The notes beneath the pieces were generated by a model that saw only the letters and a list, made by a program, of their open reading frames with translations, did not search any database and was not told the DNA's origin. DNA of 34,773 nt, from the NCBI RefSeq assembly GCF_937128705.1, contig NZ_CAKZMP010000238.1, positions 1 through 34,773 on the forward strand. The letters run 5' to 3'. The stretch comes from an uncultured Kiloniella sp. (GTDB lineage Bacteria; Pseudomonadota; Alphaproteobacteria; Kiloniellales; Kiloniellaceae). Below are positions 23,963 through 32,990 of this stretch, piece by piece. Made by a program: the position numbers and the translations under genes. The stretch's first letter is position 1. Every line of letters begins with the position of its first letter.

Positions 23963-26900
23963 ATGATTATCGATAAAGAACTGGCTCATGCTACGCCTTT
24001 AATGGAGGCCTTGCGTCTTGCTTATCGTATGGATGAAACGCAAGCGGTAACCGACTTGGTTAATGCGCTTGATTTACCAAGTGATGCACTGGACAGGATT
24101 TCGGCTCGTGCGCGTGATCTAGTGAAGGAAGTTCGAAAATCGCGTGTAGGACAAGGGGGCATCGACGCCTTCATGCACGAATTTGAACTGTCGTCAAAAG
24201 AAGGCGTTGTCTTGATGTGTCTGGCCGAGGCATTGCTTCGGGTTCCCGATAGCGAAACAATCGATAAACTGATACGGGACAAGCTTTCTTCGGCTGATTG
24301 GGAGGCACACCTGGGTCACAGTGATTCCCTGTTCGTGAATGCGTCTACATGGGCGTTGATGCTAACGGGCCGTGTGGTGAAGATCAAAAAGGAAGAAAGC
24401 AACGATTTTTCTGGCCTGTTACAAAGAATGGTTCAAAAAAGCGGAGAGCCTGTTATTCGTAAGGCTGTACGACAGGCAATGAAAATTTTGGGCCGTCAGT
24501 TTGTCATGGGACGCGGTATCAAAGAGGCTTTGAACCGCGCTATTGACGACGAGAAAAAAGGCTATCGCTATTCTTACGATATGCTTGGCGAAGGCGCACG
24601 TACGATGCCTGATGCCGATCGTTATTTCGAAGCCTATCGTGCTGCCATTGCTGGAATTGGAAAAGCAGCGGCAGGAAGAGGCCCTATCAATTCTCCGGGT
24701 ATTTCTATCAAATTATCTGCGATCCATCCTCGGTATGAATTTTCCCATCGTAGCCGTGTCATGAGCGAAGTTGTCCCACGCCTGAAAGAGCTGGCCTTGG
24801 ATGCCAAGAAATATGACATTGGTTTAACTGTTGATGCAGAAGAAGCTGATCGTCTTGAAATTTCGTTAGATGTTCTTGAGGCTGTTTCCGGCGACCCTGA
24901 TCTCAACGGGTGGAATGGGCTTGGATTGGCGGTACAGGCCTATCAGAAACGTGCCCCATTTGTGATCGACTGGCTTGCTGATATGGCACACCGTCATGGA
25001 CGACGTTTGATGGTCCGCCTGGTTAAGGGCGCTTATTGGGATACCGAGATTAAAGTTGCGCAGGAAGAGGGACAAGAGGGTTACCCCGTCTATACCCGCA
25101 AGGTTTCTACGGATGTGTCTTATCTGGCTTGTGCCCGCAAGATGCTGGCCGACCCCGAAGCTTTTTATCCGCAATTTGCATCTCATAATGCGCATACCAT
25201 TGCTTCCATTATGGAGATGGCGGGGCCAGAACAGGATTTTGAATTCCAACGACTGCATGGCATGGGCGAAGCACTGTATGATCAAGTGGTTGGTTCGGCT
25301 GGCAAGGGACACCCGGTCAGAATATATGCACCTGTTGGTAGCCACGAAGATCTGTTGGCTTATCTTGTTCGAAGATTATTGGAAAACGGGGCAAATTCAT
25401 CTTTTGTGAACCGAATTCAGGATGAAAAGCTGCCAATAGACGAGATCATTGCAGATCCTATTCTAAAGGCGCGTGGCCTGTTTAACATTCCGCATCCACA
25501 AATTCCTTTGCCATTACACATGTTTGGCACAGAGCGTCACAATTCAAAAGGTCTTGATCTTTCTGATGCGGTCCAATTGTCCAAACTTGGAACAGAAGTC
25601 CGCAAATTTGCGAACGAAGGTTGGCAAGGTGCTCCGATTATTGGTGGTGCCGAACAGGTGGGGATAATGCACGCTGTAACATCACCAAGTGATCGTCGGA
25701 ACAATGTTGGCGAAATTGCTTGGGCTGCTACTGAACAGGCCGAGAATGCTTTGGCCCGTGCCGATCGTGCTTGGTGGGGATGGGATCAGACCCCGGCAAC
25801 GGTTCGGGGTGACTGCTTGGAACGTATGGCAGACTTGCTGGAAGAAAATACAGCGGAATTCATCGCCTTGTGCATGCGAGAAGCGGGCAAAACTACGGCT
25901 GATGCTATTGCCGAAATTCGCGAAGCAGTCGATTTTTGTCGTTATTATGCGGTGAAGTGCCGTCAGGATTTTGGCGATCCGCTTGTGATGCCTGGACCAA
26001 CGGGCGAGCGAAACGAATTGTCCATGCATGGGCGGGGTGTTTTCCTTTGCATTAGTCCTTGGAATTTTCCTTTGGCAATCTTCTTGGGGCAGGTATCTGC
26101 GGCCTTGGCTGCGGGGAATGCGGTGATTGCAAAACCGGCTGAACAAACAAGTCTTGTGGCTGTTAAAGCTGTGAAGCTTTTTCATCAAGCAGGTGTTCCG
26201 GGTGATGTCTTGCATCTTTTGCCCGGGGATGGGCCGACTGTGGCTGGGCCGCTTTTATCAGATGATCGCATCAAAGGCGTCGCCTTTACCGGATCAACAG
26301 AAACGGCCAAACTTATCCAGCGGGCTCTGGCTGCGCGTGAAGGGGAAATCGTTCCGCTTATTGCCGAGACCGGTGGTCAGAATGCTATGATTGTGGATTC
26401 AACCGCATTACCTGAACAGATTGTGCGGGATGTGCTGGCATCTTCGTTCCAATCTGCGGGACAACGCTGTTCTGCTCTGCGTGTTCTTTTCTTACAAGAG
26501 GATGTGGCGGATAAAATCCTCGCCATGCTTGCCGGGGCAATGGATGAATTGACGATAGGGGATTCATCTCAGCTTTCGACTGATGTCGGACCTGTGATTG
26601 ATGAAGACGCTGCAGCAATGCTAAATGCCCATATTTCTCGTATGAAAACGGAAGCAAAGGTTATACGCGAACTTCCTCTTCCATCCGGTATATCGAACGG
26701 GACATTTGTCGCACCAGTTGCCTTTGAAATAGAGGGGCTACATATGTTGAAAAAGGAAGTCTTCGGTCCGGTCCTACACGTTATTCGCTATAAGGCTTCG
26801 GAGCTGGATAGTATTATTGATCAGATTAATAACTCTGGCTTTGGACTGACACTGGGTATCCATAGTCGTATCGATGAAACCGTGGATTACATTGCGCGCC

Positions 26901-27100
26901 GTGTTCGGGTTGGGAATACCTATGTAAATCGTAACCAGATTGGGGCGATTGTCGGGGTGCAGCCCTTTGGCGGCATGGGATTGTCTGGAACAGGACCCAA
27001 AGCGGGTGGTCCCCGGTACCTCCACCGTTTTGCAACGGAACATTCTATCTCGATTGATACAACAGCAGCAGGCGGAAATACCTCGCTCATGACACTATGA
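23963..27100 (+). CDS. putA: bifunctional proline dehydrogenase / delta-1-pyrroline-5-carboxylate dehydrogenase
   Basis: This 1045-residue flavoenzyme oxidises proline to glutamate in two steps. The N-terminus is the helical arm and alpha domain, without the ribbon-helix-helix found in trifunctional PutA. The FAD barrel (about 210-480) shows ISIKLSAIHPRYEFS, DAEEADRLEISLDV, RLVKGAYWDTEIKVAQEEG and FASHNAHTIAS. The aldehyde dehydrogenase part has SPWNFPLAIFLGQVSAALAA, Glu802 (IAETGGQNAMIV), nucleophile Cys836 (SAGQRCSALRV) and the final VQPFGGMGLSGTGPKAGGP. Length is that of the short (type A) PutA class. It is divergent from the Lrp-type regulator and ends in a clear terminator. Confidence 0.97.
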   Translation: MIIDKELAHATPLMEALRLAYRMDETQAVTDLVNALDLPSDALDRISARARDLVKEVRKSRVGQGGIDAFMHEFELSSKEGVVLMCLAEALLRVPDSETIDKLIRDKLSSADWEAHLGHSDSLFVNASTWALMLTGRVVKIKKEESNDFSGLLQRMVQKSGEPVIRKAVRQAMKILGRQFVMGRGIKEALNRAIDDEKKGYRYSYDMLGEGARTMPDADRYFEAYRAAIAGIGKAAAGRGPINSPGISIKLSAIHPRYEFSHRSRVMSEVVPRLKELALDAKKYDIGLTVDAEEADRLEISLDVLEAVSGDPDLNGWNGLGLAVQAYQKRAPFVIDWLADMAHRHGRRLMVRLVKGAYWDTEIKVAQEEGQEGYPVYTRKVSTDVSYLACARKMLADPEAFYPQFASHNAHTIASIMEMAGPEQDFEFQRLHGMGEALYDQVVGSAGKGHPVRIYAPVGSHEDLLAYLVRRLLENGANSSFVNRIQDEKLPIDEIIADPILKARGLFNIPHPQIPLPLHMFGTERHNSKGLDLSDAVQLSKLGTEVRKFANEGWQGAPIIGGAEQVGIMHAVTSPSDRRNNVGEIAWAATEQAENALARADRAWWGWDQTPATVRGDCLERMADLLEENTAEFIALCMREAGKTTADAIAEIREAVDFCRYYAVKCRQDFGDPLVMPGPTGERNELSMHGRGVFLCISPWNFPLAIFLGQVSAALAAGNAVIAKPAEQTSLVAVKAVKLFHQAGVPGDVLHLLPGDGPTVAGPLLSDDRIKGVAFTGSTETAKLIQRALAAREGEIVPLIAETGGQNAMIVDSTALPEQIVRDVLASSFQSAGQRCSALRVLFLQEDVADKILAMLAGAMDELTIGDSSQLSTDVGPVIDEDAAAMLNAHISRMKTEAKVIRELPLPSGISNGTFVAPVAFEIEGLHMLKKEVFGPVLHVIRYKASELDSIIDQINNSGFGLTLGIHSRIDETVDYIARRVRVGNTYVNRNQIGAIVGVQPFGGMGLSGTGPKAGGPRYLHRFATEHSISIDTTAAGGNTSLMTL

Positions 27101-27136
27101 TTTTTATGGGCTGATTTTTGTTCGTGAAAATTAAAG

Positions 27137-27178
27137 AACCCGGTTGTTGTCCTTATCTGGATGGCTGCCGGGTTTTTT
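27137..27178 (+). terminator. intrinsic terminator behind putA
   Basis: AACCCGG (27137-27143) pairs with CCGGGTT (27168-27174), followed by a run of six T (27173-27178). It lies 37 nt beyond the putA stop. Confidence 0.8.
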
Positions 27179-27231
27179 ATTGCCTTACGTATCTTATGAA
27201 CTATCTTGGTGTTGCTTTTCACTGATGGCGC

Positions 27232-27759
27232 ATGAAGAAACGGATACGCAATTTGCATGAAGATGACCTGACAGAGTTTGTACAAGCTGCTATTCGTGCG
27301 GATGAGAAGCCCCTCTGGTTTGCTCAACCCCGATTTTCCCATGTTTGGCATCAGGAATATAGATCTCCGACTACAAAGCTCTTCTTGTTTGCTGCAATTC
27401 TCGCCGTTTTATTGAATGTTATGGCTTTTATTTTTTTCAGTCTGTCGACGATTTTAAACATTATTCTTATCGTTGCGATAGGGAGTGTTATCCTCAGGTT
27501 TTGTTGGATCTATTATTTGGGCCGCCGGCTGGTTTATGTTTTGACATCTAAACGGTTGGTGTTTTTCCTCGAATCATCCAAACCAATTGAATACAAATCC
27601 TTTCCTTTAGATAAGCTCGGTGAACCAAAATTAACCAGAGGAGCTGACGGATACGATGATATTTTTTTTTCGGGTGTTAATGAGTGGGTATTCGGTATAT
27701 CGGAAGGTGGGAATGTCGAGACTGTGATGCTTAAAATCAGGAACATTTCAGGGGAGTAG
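27232..27759 (+). CDS. membrane protein with bacterial PH-like domain (copy 1)
   Basis: A 175-residue protein. A short soluble start with ADEKPLWFAQP (23-33) is followed by two hydrophobic segments (about 50-69 and 73-96) and a C-terminal domain that begins YVLTSKRLVFFLESSKPIEY and continues SFPLDKLGEP. This layout is that of bacterial PH-like (YdbT/bPH) membrane proteins. A second protein of the same plan is encoded at 32251-32829: its WADRP, YAITDKRLLI and SYDLDKLEF line up with WFAQP, YVLTSKRLVF and SFPLDKLGE. The two flank the AT-rich glycan genes. Function is unknown. Confidence 0.65.
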   Translation: MKKRIRNLHEDDLTEFVQAAIRADEKPLWFAQPRFSHVWHQEYRSPTTKLFLFAAILAVLLNVMAFIFFSLSTILNIILIVAIGSVILRFCWIYYLGRRLVYVLTSKRLVFFLESSKPIEYKSFPLDKLGEPKLTRGADGYDDIFFSGVNEWVFGISEGGNVETVMLKIRNISGE

Positions 27760-27830
27760 GTCAAACAGCAATAAATCTAAATGCATCTATTCATTATTCC
27801 TAAAAGTTTATTTGGGTAAAATTATAGTAA

Positions 27831-28625
27831 ATGAGGCATTGGTTAGGGGGAGACCTGACCACAAAAGAAGGTATTCGGCTTATGGAAAAAGCAGCTCGTG
27901 ATTTACTTTATAGCGAAAGTCCAAATTGGCTTAATAGAAGTCGAATAGAGCTAATGGATTCATTGTTGAAAAATACCCCCATTGTTGAGGGACCATTACT
28001 GGAAATTGGTGCAGGCAGTGGACATGCTATTGAAAAATTATCAAAATATGGCCCGGTTGATGCGATAGATGTTGCCCCTGAATCGTGGCCTTTAATTCAG
28101 CAGAAGCCTGTAAGAAATCTGTACACATCAGCGATCCCCAACGACAAGATTGAAGAGAATTATAGCGCTATAGTTGGACTGGAAGTTCTCGAACATATCA
28201 AGGATGATAAATTGGCTTTACAATGGTTGGTTGATCATTTGATGCCAGGTGGTTTATTGCTTTTGTCTGTACCCGCATATTCGTGGCTTTGGGGCCCTCA
28301 CGATATTGCTAATCATCACTTTCGACGTTACACGCGATCACGTCTTTTAAAATTGCTTCCGTCTAATCTTGAACTTGTCAGGAGCGGTTATTTTATGACG
28401 GCTCTTTTCCCTTTAGCAGCGATCGCTCGACTTTGTTATAACGCGAAGAACAAAACCACAGAGCAGGGCTCAATGCCTATTAAACAAAAATCATCTTTAC
28501 CTTATGTGGTTGACCTGACTTTTGGTAAGATTATGTCCGTCGAGGCGTACCTTGCAGGAAAAGGAATATCATGCCCTTATGGTATGACAATTTATTTATT
28601 TGCACGTAAGCCATATCATAATTAA
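27831..28625 (+). CDS. class I SAM-dependent methyltransferase
   Basis: A 264-residue protein with motif I LLEIGAGSGHA, an acidic DAIDVAPES after the second strand, and the motif IV region YSAIVGLEVLEHI. The segment LSVPAYSWLWGPHDIANHHF followed by RRYTRSRLLKLL is typical of methyltransferases found in polysaccharide and lipid-carrier glycosylation clusters. The ATG at 27831 gives the longest product; an inner Met at residue 18 (MEKAARDLLY) is also possible and would match the family start. It is the first gene of the AT-rich segment. It may methylate a sugar or a lipid-linked glycan; the exact substrate is unknown. Confidence 0.85.
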   Translation: MRHWLGGDLTTKEGIRLMEKAARDLLYSESPNWLNRSRIELMDSLLKNTPIVEGPLLEIGAGSGHAIEKLSKYGPVDAIDVAPESWPLIQQKPVRNLYTSAIPNDKIEENYSAIVGLEVLEHIKDDKLALQWLVDHLMPGGLLLLSVPAYSWLWGPHDIANHHFRRYTRSRLLKLLPSNLELVRSGYFMTALFPLAAIARLCYNAKNKTTEQGSMPIKQKSSLPYVVDLTFGKIMSVEAYLAGKGISCPYGMTIYLFARKPYHN

Positions 28626-28933
28626 ACAAATGAAGTTTAAAGAAAATTCGTAGGAAAATTTCATATAATTATGGGGCCTAAGAGGCTTCTATACGTTTAG
28701 TCTTTTTGATTTGGGTTTAAATTCTCCAACGTCAATTCGACATGAATAAAGCTACCTCCGCAAAGGAAACTTTATTTAGGCGTATCAAAAGAATGTAGTA
28801 TGGATTTCCGTTCATTTGAACAAAACAAAATCACGATAATACAGCTACCCTAACCTTAAAAATGATAGCTCAAGGCAAAACAATAATAGAATATATATGG
28901 GCACTACGATAGCTAAATATGGAGAATTAAAGA
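28626..28933. other. AT-rich intergenic stretch
   Basis: No convincing gene is visible. Frames are closed within about 20 codons, for example an ATG at 28742 that encodes 18 residues. AATAAAG (28745-28751) and CTTTATT (28770-28776) form a 7-bp inverted repeat that may be a weak terminator of the methyltransferase gene. GGAG near 28921 is the ribosome-binding site of the next gene. Confidence 0.5.
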
Positions 28934-29218
28934 ATGCCTTTATGGGAGCTGTTGCAGCAGCTGTATAGTAACGAAATTATTGGTTTAATAGGTGGTGGCA
29001 TTTTCTTTGGTTCTTGGGTTTTACAAGCTTGGGAAACTCGTCAGGCAGGAAAACCTGTTGTTTCGCCCTACTTTTTTCTATTACGAGCGATAGCTTCGTT
29101 GCTAATGGCTTTTGAAGCAATAAGGGTTGGTTCTTTCTCAATTTTTATTGTTATGGCAGCAACTTTGGTATTAATACTATACAATCTTAGGTTGTCTTTA
29201 AAAAAGAGGAGCAGATAA
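28934..29218 (+). CDS. LAB_N domain membrane mini-protein
   Basis: A 94-residue protein with three hydrophobic segments that fits the lipid-A-disaccharide synthase N-terminal-like domain (LAB_N): GLIGGGIFFGSWVLQAWETR, then PVVSPYFFLLRAIASLLMAF, and a last segment ending in a basic tail LKKRSR. Stand-alone LAB_N proteins are usually found beside DPM-type glycosyltransferases and GT39 enzymes, as here, and may be small EamA/SMR-like helpers for a lipid-linked sugar. GGAG nine bases upstream supports the start. It converges with the glycosyltransferase gene, 14 bp away. Confidence 0.8.
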   Translation: MPLWELLQQLYSNEIIGLIGGGIFFGSWVLQAWETRQAGKPVVSPYFFLLRAIASLLMAFEAIRVGSFSIFIVMAATLVLILYNLRLSLKKRSR

Positions 29219-29232
29219 GTTTTTGAATAATT

Positions 29233-30222
29233 TCAACGGTATTGCCCTTTTTCAACAATGCGATCTATCACATATTTTTGTTGCTCATTAATACGTGTCG
29301 ATTGAAGTAACTCAGCTACAAATCCTACACTTAAAACCTGTGTGCCCGTCACAAACAATAAAATTCCAATTAAAAGTAATGGTCGATCCCCAATCGGCCC
29401 CATACCTAAAAACCAAAGAACAGTAAGATAAATGATAAAGGATGCTCCTAAGATACAAAGGGGTAAACCAAACATAGCAAAAAAATGGAGTGGTCTTGCG
29501 TTATACGTTGTCATCATCTTGACAGTAAACATATCAAGTAACCCTTTAATTATCCTCTCTGTTCCATACTTAGAAACTCCATGTTCCCTAGGGTTATGAT
29601 GAACAGAAATCTCTGTTCCCCTGTAACCCGCGGAATGAAGGATCGCAGGTGTAAAACGATGCATTTCGCCATAAAGATTAAGGTGCCCAGCTGCTCTTTT
29701 GCTATAGGCTTTAAAGCCGCAGTTAATATCATGAATTTTAATGTCGAATAACTTTGAAGTCATCCAGTTAAATACTTTCGATGGTATCTTTTTCCCCAAA
29801 GGATCTTGGCGACTCTTTTTCCAACCAGATACATAATCATATCCTTCAGAAATTTTGTTAAGGAAATTTGGTATCTCAGCAGGATCATCTTGTAAATCAG
29901 CATCCATTGTAATGATGACTTGCCCCTTCGCTTCGAGAAATCCAGCAGAAATTGCAGCAGCCTTTCCAAAATTTCTTGTAAAGCGAATCAAACGAACACG
30001 GTCATTTTTTTTACTTAATTTCTCAATAATCTTAGCGCCGTTATCTGTACTGCCATCATCAACAAAGATAATTTCATACGAGATATCTAATATAGTAAAG
30101 GCTTTATCGACTTTTTTACTTAAAGTCTCTAGCGTATCTTGTTCGTTTAAAAAGGGAACGACAATAGATATAAGTTGGTATTGGGAGTCCATTAGTAATA
30201 ACCCAGGAAAATAATTTGCCAT
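29233..30222 (-). CDS. polyprenyl-phosphate glycosyltransferase (GT2, DPM/ArnC-like)
   Basis: A 329-residue GT2 enzyme that would put a sugar on undecaprenyl phosphate. The soluble part (about 15-240) shows ISIVVPFLNEQDTL, EIIFVDDGSTDNG, the metal-binding MDADLQDDP and INCGFKAYSKRA. Two transmembrane helices at the C-terminus (about 246-272 and 280-304) match the ArnC/GtrB plan. The start at 30222 or an inner Met at 30192 (MDSQYQLISI) are both possible; neither has a strong ribosome-binding site. It runs opposite to its neighbours, sits 127 bp from the divergent GT39 gene, and probably supplies that enzyme with its lipid-linked donor. Confidence 0.9.
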   Translation of the reverse strand: MANYFPGLLLMDSQYQLISIVVPFLNEQDTLETLSKKVDKAFTILDISYEIIFVDDGSTDNGAKIIEKLSKKNDRVRLIRFTRNFGKAAAISAGFLEAKGQVIITMDADLQDDPAEIPNFLNKISEGYDYVSGWKKSRQDPLGKKIPSKVFNWMTSKLFDIKIHDINCGFKAYSKRAAGHLNLYGEMHRFTPAILHSAGYRGTEISVHHNPREHGVSKYGTERIIKGLLDMFTVKMMTTYNARPLHFFAMFGLPLCILGASFIIYLTVLWFLGMGPIGDRPLLLIGILLFVTGTQVLSVGFVAELLQSTRINEQQKYVIDRIVEKGQYR

Positions 30223-30349
30223 TAAGTCGCTTAGAGTTCCGCTATAACATATAGGATTAATTATACTTTCATAATCAACACTATATAGTTCACGCTAAGA
30301 AGATTTATGAAAATTCTATATCAGTGCTGATTAACGGAGAATAAATTTC

Positions 30350-31930
30350 TTGCAGGTTAGATCAAATGATCATTCCCACATAGCGGTATGTTTATTGTCT
30401 AGTATGATTCCAATTATTATTGGTGCTTATACATTGTCCGAACCTTTTGGACGAGATCAGGGGATTCATGCAACTATTGCTTTTTCGTTACAAAGTGGTT
30501 TAACGACATACCTTGATGTTTTTAATATTAAACCACCTATGACGACAGCTATGCATTGGCTTGCGTTAGAAATCTTTGGACACTCTATTTTTTCGATTAG
30601 ATATCTTGACATGTTATTCGTAATGCTTGGCATGGCGTGTTTGACTTCGTCAATTTTAAGGTTGGGGTACGAAAAAATAATAGCACTTGGTGCTTCGGTT
30701 GGTTTTTCCTCTATGTATTATTCTTTGACATATTGGGAACATGCTCAAACAGATGAGTGGGCAATAATATGCATAATTATTTGCTTTTTTTTTCTCACTG
30801 TTAGCTGGAAATATAGCGTTAGCTATAAGAGATTTATTTTTATCTTCCTTGCTGGTGTCTTCATTGGAATAGGATTTAGCTATAAATACACAATTGCTGT
30901 TACAGGAATATTAGTTTTTACACCGCTTCTTGTTAAGGAAGATAGTATTCAATTCTATTGGAGAGATCTTTTTTGGTTTATAGTCGGGGGGGGCGTCTTT
31001 TTATGCTTCATCATTATCATACTTTTAGCCACAGATAGTTTTGTACCTTTTATTGAAATACAAAACTTTTTACGAGGTTATTTAAATTACAATGGCAGTA
31101 TGTTGCACCTCTTGAGTGCTCCTGTGACGATTGCTTTAGGTCATTCAATAGTTAATGGTACCCTAGTCCTTTTTGGGGCCGGAATGGTTGTTGCAGGATT
31201 TTTTCGGCAAAAGACCAACACACTCCATGTTACTGCTATCATACTAACGCTATGTGGTGGTCTATCTGGTTATGTACAGGGGAAGGGATTCATATACCAT
31301 TTTATTCCGATTTTATTTGGTTATTCATTATTCTTTGGTTACGCAGTTAATGAAGTTTTGATCATTATCAAAAAACGTTTCAATATTAATTTTAACTACC
31401 TGATATCATCTTTCGTTCTCGTCGTTATTGTTATTTTAGATACAGGTACTCTTAGAATAAATACTTTCTCCCTTCGAGATGCTTTCGAAAAAACACCATT
31501 AGAAACTCGTTTCAATAGATATGATATAAATGCGGATTACAGCTTTCCTGACACGTTAAAATTTAGCAATATGTTGTCTGAAATTCGTCAGCCAGATGAA
31601 GATATATTTATTTGGGGCTATGAAACAGGATTGTATTTTTTACAAGAGACCCCTCCAAAATACCGCTATCCTTATATATGGCCGTTTTCGGTTAATTTTT
31701 ATGATGGACGCTATACCAGTGACTTATTGGATAGATTAAAGCGATCTCCGCCAAAGTATTTTGTTGTACAAAAAAATGACGCTACGCCGTGGGTAACTGG
31801 TCATGGGTTAGATAGTCAGAAAATTTTACAAAATCATCTTGACGTAAATAATTATCTTATTGAGAATTATGAAAAAATTCTTCAAACAGACCGCTTTAAT
31901 CTCTGGGAAAATAATAACAAACAACAGTGA
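30350..31930 (+). CDS. GT39/ArnT-like membrane glycosyltransferase
   Basis: A 526-residue polytopic protein that would transfer a sugar from a polyprenyl-phosphate donor to a periplasmic target. The first loop holds the family acidic site (SEPFGRDQGIHATIAFSLQS, then YLDVFNIKPPMTTAMHWLAL). About ten to twelve membrane segments follow, and the C-terminal part after about residue 390 is soluble and periplasmic (FIWGYETGLYFLQETPPKYR). The TTG at 30350 has GGAGA nine bases upstream and is preferred; the next Met is residue 20. Codons are strongly AT-rich. The gene is divergent from the GtrB-like enzyme. The acceptor (lipid A, O-unit, teichoic-like glycan or protein) is unknown. Confidence 0.82.
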   Translation: MQVRSNDHSHIAVCLLSSMIPIIIGAYTLSEPFGRDQGIHATIAFSLQSGLTTYLDVFNIKPPMTTAMHWLALEIFGHSIFSIRYLDMLFVMLGMACLTSSILRLGYEKIIALGASVGFSSMYYSLTYWEHAQTDEWAIICIIICFFFLTVSWKYSVSYKRFIFIFLAGVFIGIGFSYKYTIAVTGILVFTPLLVKEDSIQFYWRDLFWFIVGGGVFLCFIIIILLATDSFVPFIEIQNFLRGYLNYNGSMLHLLSAPVTIALGHSIVNGTLVLFGAGMVVAGFFRQKTNTLHVTAIILTLCGGLSGYVQGKGFIYHFIPILFGYSLFFGYAVNEVLIIIKKRFNINFNYLISSFVLVVIVILDTGTLRINTFSLRDAFEKTPLETRFNRYDINADYSFPDTLKFSNMLSEIRQPDEDIFIWGYETGLYFLQETPPKYRYPYIWPFSVNFYDGRYTSDLLDRLKRSPPKYFVVQKNDATPWVTGHGLDSQKILQNHLDVNNYLIENYEKILQTDRFNLWENNNKQQ

Positions 31931-32250
31931 GCCGTTAGCTTGCTCTGCACTTCAATTCGCTTAAATTGGATTGTCTTCGGGCTGCTTTATTGTCGGCTAG
32001 CCCCATGTGAAAAATAAGATTGTTTTGCCGGACTCAATGGGTAATTGGTTAACGATATTGGCCATGAGGATGGCATTAGCTCGTCCTTAATAGTACTAGT
32101 GGTGAGCCGTAGTTTTTTTGAATACTTTGATAGAGAGAGACTAGTGACAAAAGCAGACTATTCTTTTGGAGGTTGCGAAAGGAGATGGAGCTATTGGTAT
32201 GCTTGCTGAAATGATTAGGTTGCATTTTTAGGTAAGAAATAATGCAAGAA
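31931..32250. other. gene-free stretch behind the GT39 gene
   Basis: No supported gene is present. CAATT and AATTG near 31950-31970 make a small hairpin that could end the GT39 transcript. A 70-residue minus-strand frame at 32076-32288 has no family features and overlaps the next gene. The stretch looks like decayed DNA at the right edge of the AT-rich island, but I see no recognisable transposase or terminal repeats. Confidence 0.4.
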
Positions 32251-32829
32251 TTATGATGTTCTCTGCTTATTAATTGCTGCTGTAACATTCTCAGCGTCGT
32301 AAATTCCCTTAAAGCCCTTTTTCACTTCGTGTACGGACTTGTTTCTTGATGAACGTCCATCTCGGTCATTGTTGGAAATGGTCGTTATTAATGTTTTTGT
32401 GAAATAGACATTCCCAGTGCCGTCTTTGTTTTCGGCATTTTCTACAAATTCCAATTTATCCAGATCATAACTTTCAACAGATTTGTCTTTGTAATCGTTG
32501 ATAATCAATAATCGCTTGTCCGTAATCGCGTAGTAAGTTTGTTCTGCACGCTGTCTGGCTTCAGCTGGTTTATTCAAGAGCTTTCGGGCGATGAAAAGAA
32601 GCGGTAACGCAAAAAAGACGAGTGCGAGTGCGGGTAAATTCCCACTGGAGAAGCTTGTGTATATGACGCCTAGTATCCATAAAACGATCAAACCGATTAT
32701 GACTTTTCCGGCAATTGCTGCTTTGATTTTCTTTCTGTAAAAACGCTCGCTTACTGGGCGATCCGCCCAAATCAGTTGTTCATTCTCGATAAGTTCGGAA
32801 CGGACGCGCTCCAATGGATCGTTACTCAA
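32251..32829 (-). CDS. membrane protein with bacterial PH-like domain (copy 2)
   Basis: A 192-residue protein of the same plan as the one at 27232: ENEQLIWADRP at 16-25, two hydrophobic segments (about 37-59 and 65-84), then a PH-like domain starting YYAITDKRLLIINDYKDKSV and SYDLDKLEFVE. The C-terminus ends with the short-helix segment GIYDAENVTAAINKQ, as in YdbT-like bPH domains whose last helix packs on the barrel. It is divergent from the GT2 gene at 32991. Identity with the first copy is low by eye, so the duplication is old or the two arrived separately. Function is unknown. Confidence 0.7.
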   Translation of the reverse strand: MSNDPLERVRSELIENEQLIWADRPVSERFYRKKIKAAIAGKVIIGLIVLWILGVIYTSFSSGNLPALALVFFALPLLFIARKLLNKPAEARQRAEQTYYAITDKRLLIINDYKDKSVESYDLDKLEFVENAENKDGTGNVYFTKTLITTISNNDRDGRSSRNKSVHEVKKGFKGIYDAENVTAAINKQRTS

Positions 32830-32990
32830 TCTGATAAATTCCGTGTTTATAGGTTACCAAAGCTCTTTTCCTAAGATCTACCTATACGTTATTTTGTTAT
32901 CCATAGCTATATTGAACACGGAATAATTCTTGCTATCACAAGGGAAGGTTTCTAAATTGTGCGAAATCTTTTTTGTGGAAAAACTTTGAA

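Noticed and set aside
25682..26215. 177-residue minus-strand frame inside putA
   Set aside because: It lies wholly within the conserved aldehyde dehydrogenase part, has no family features and an unlikely residue mix; it is a shadow.
31931..32250. possible insertion-sequence remnant
   Set aside because: The stretch looks decayed, but no transposase fragment, terminal inverted repeat or target duplication could be pointed to.
32076..32288. 70-residue minus-strand frame in the gap behind the GT39 gene
   Set aside because: It overlaps the end of the bPH-like gene, has no good ribosome-binding site and no family features.
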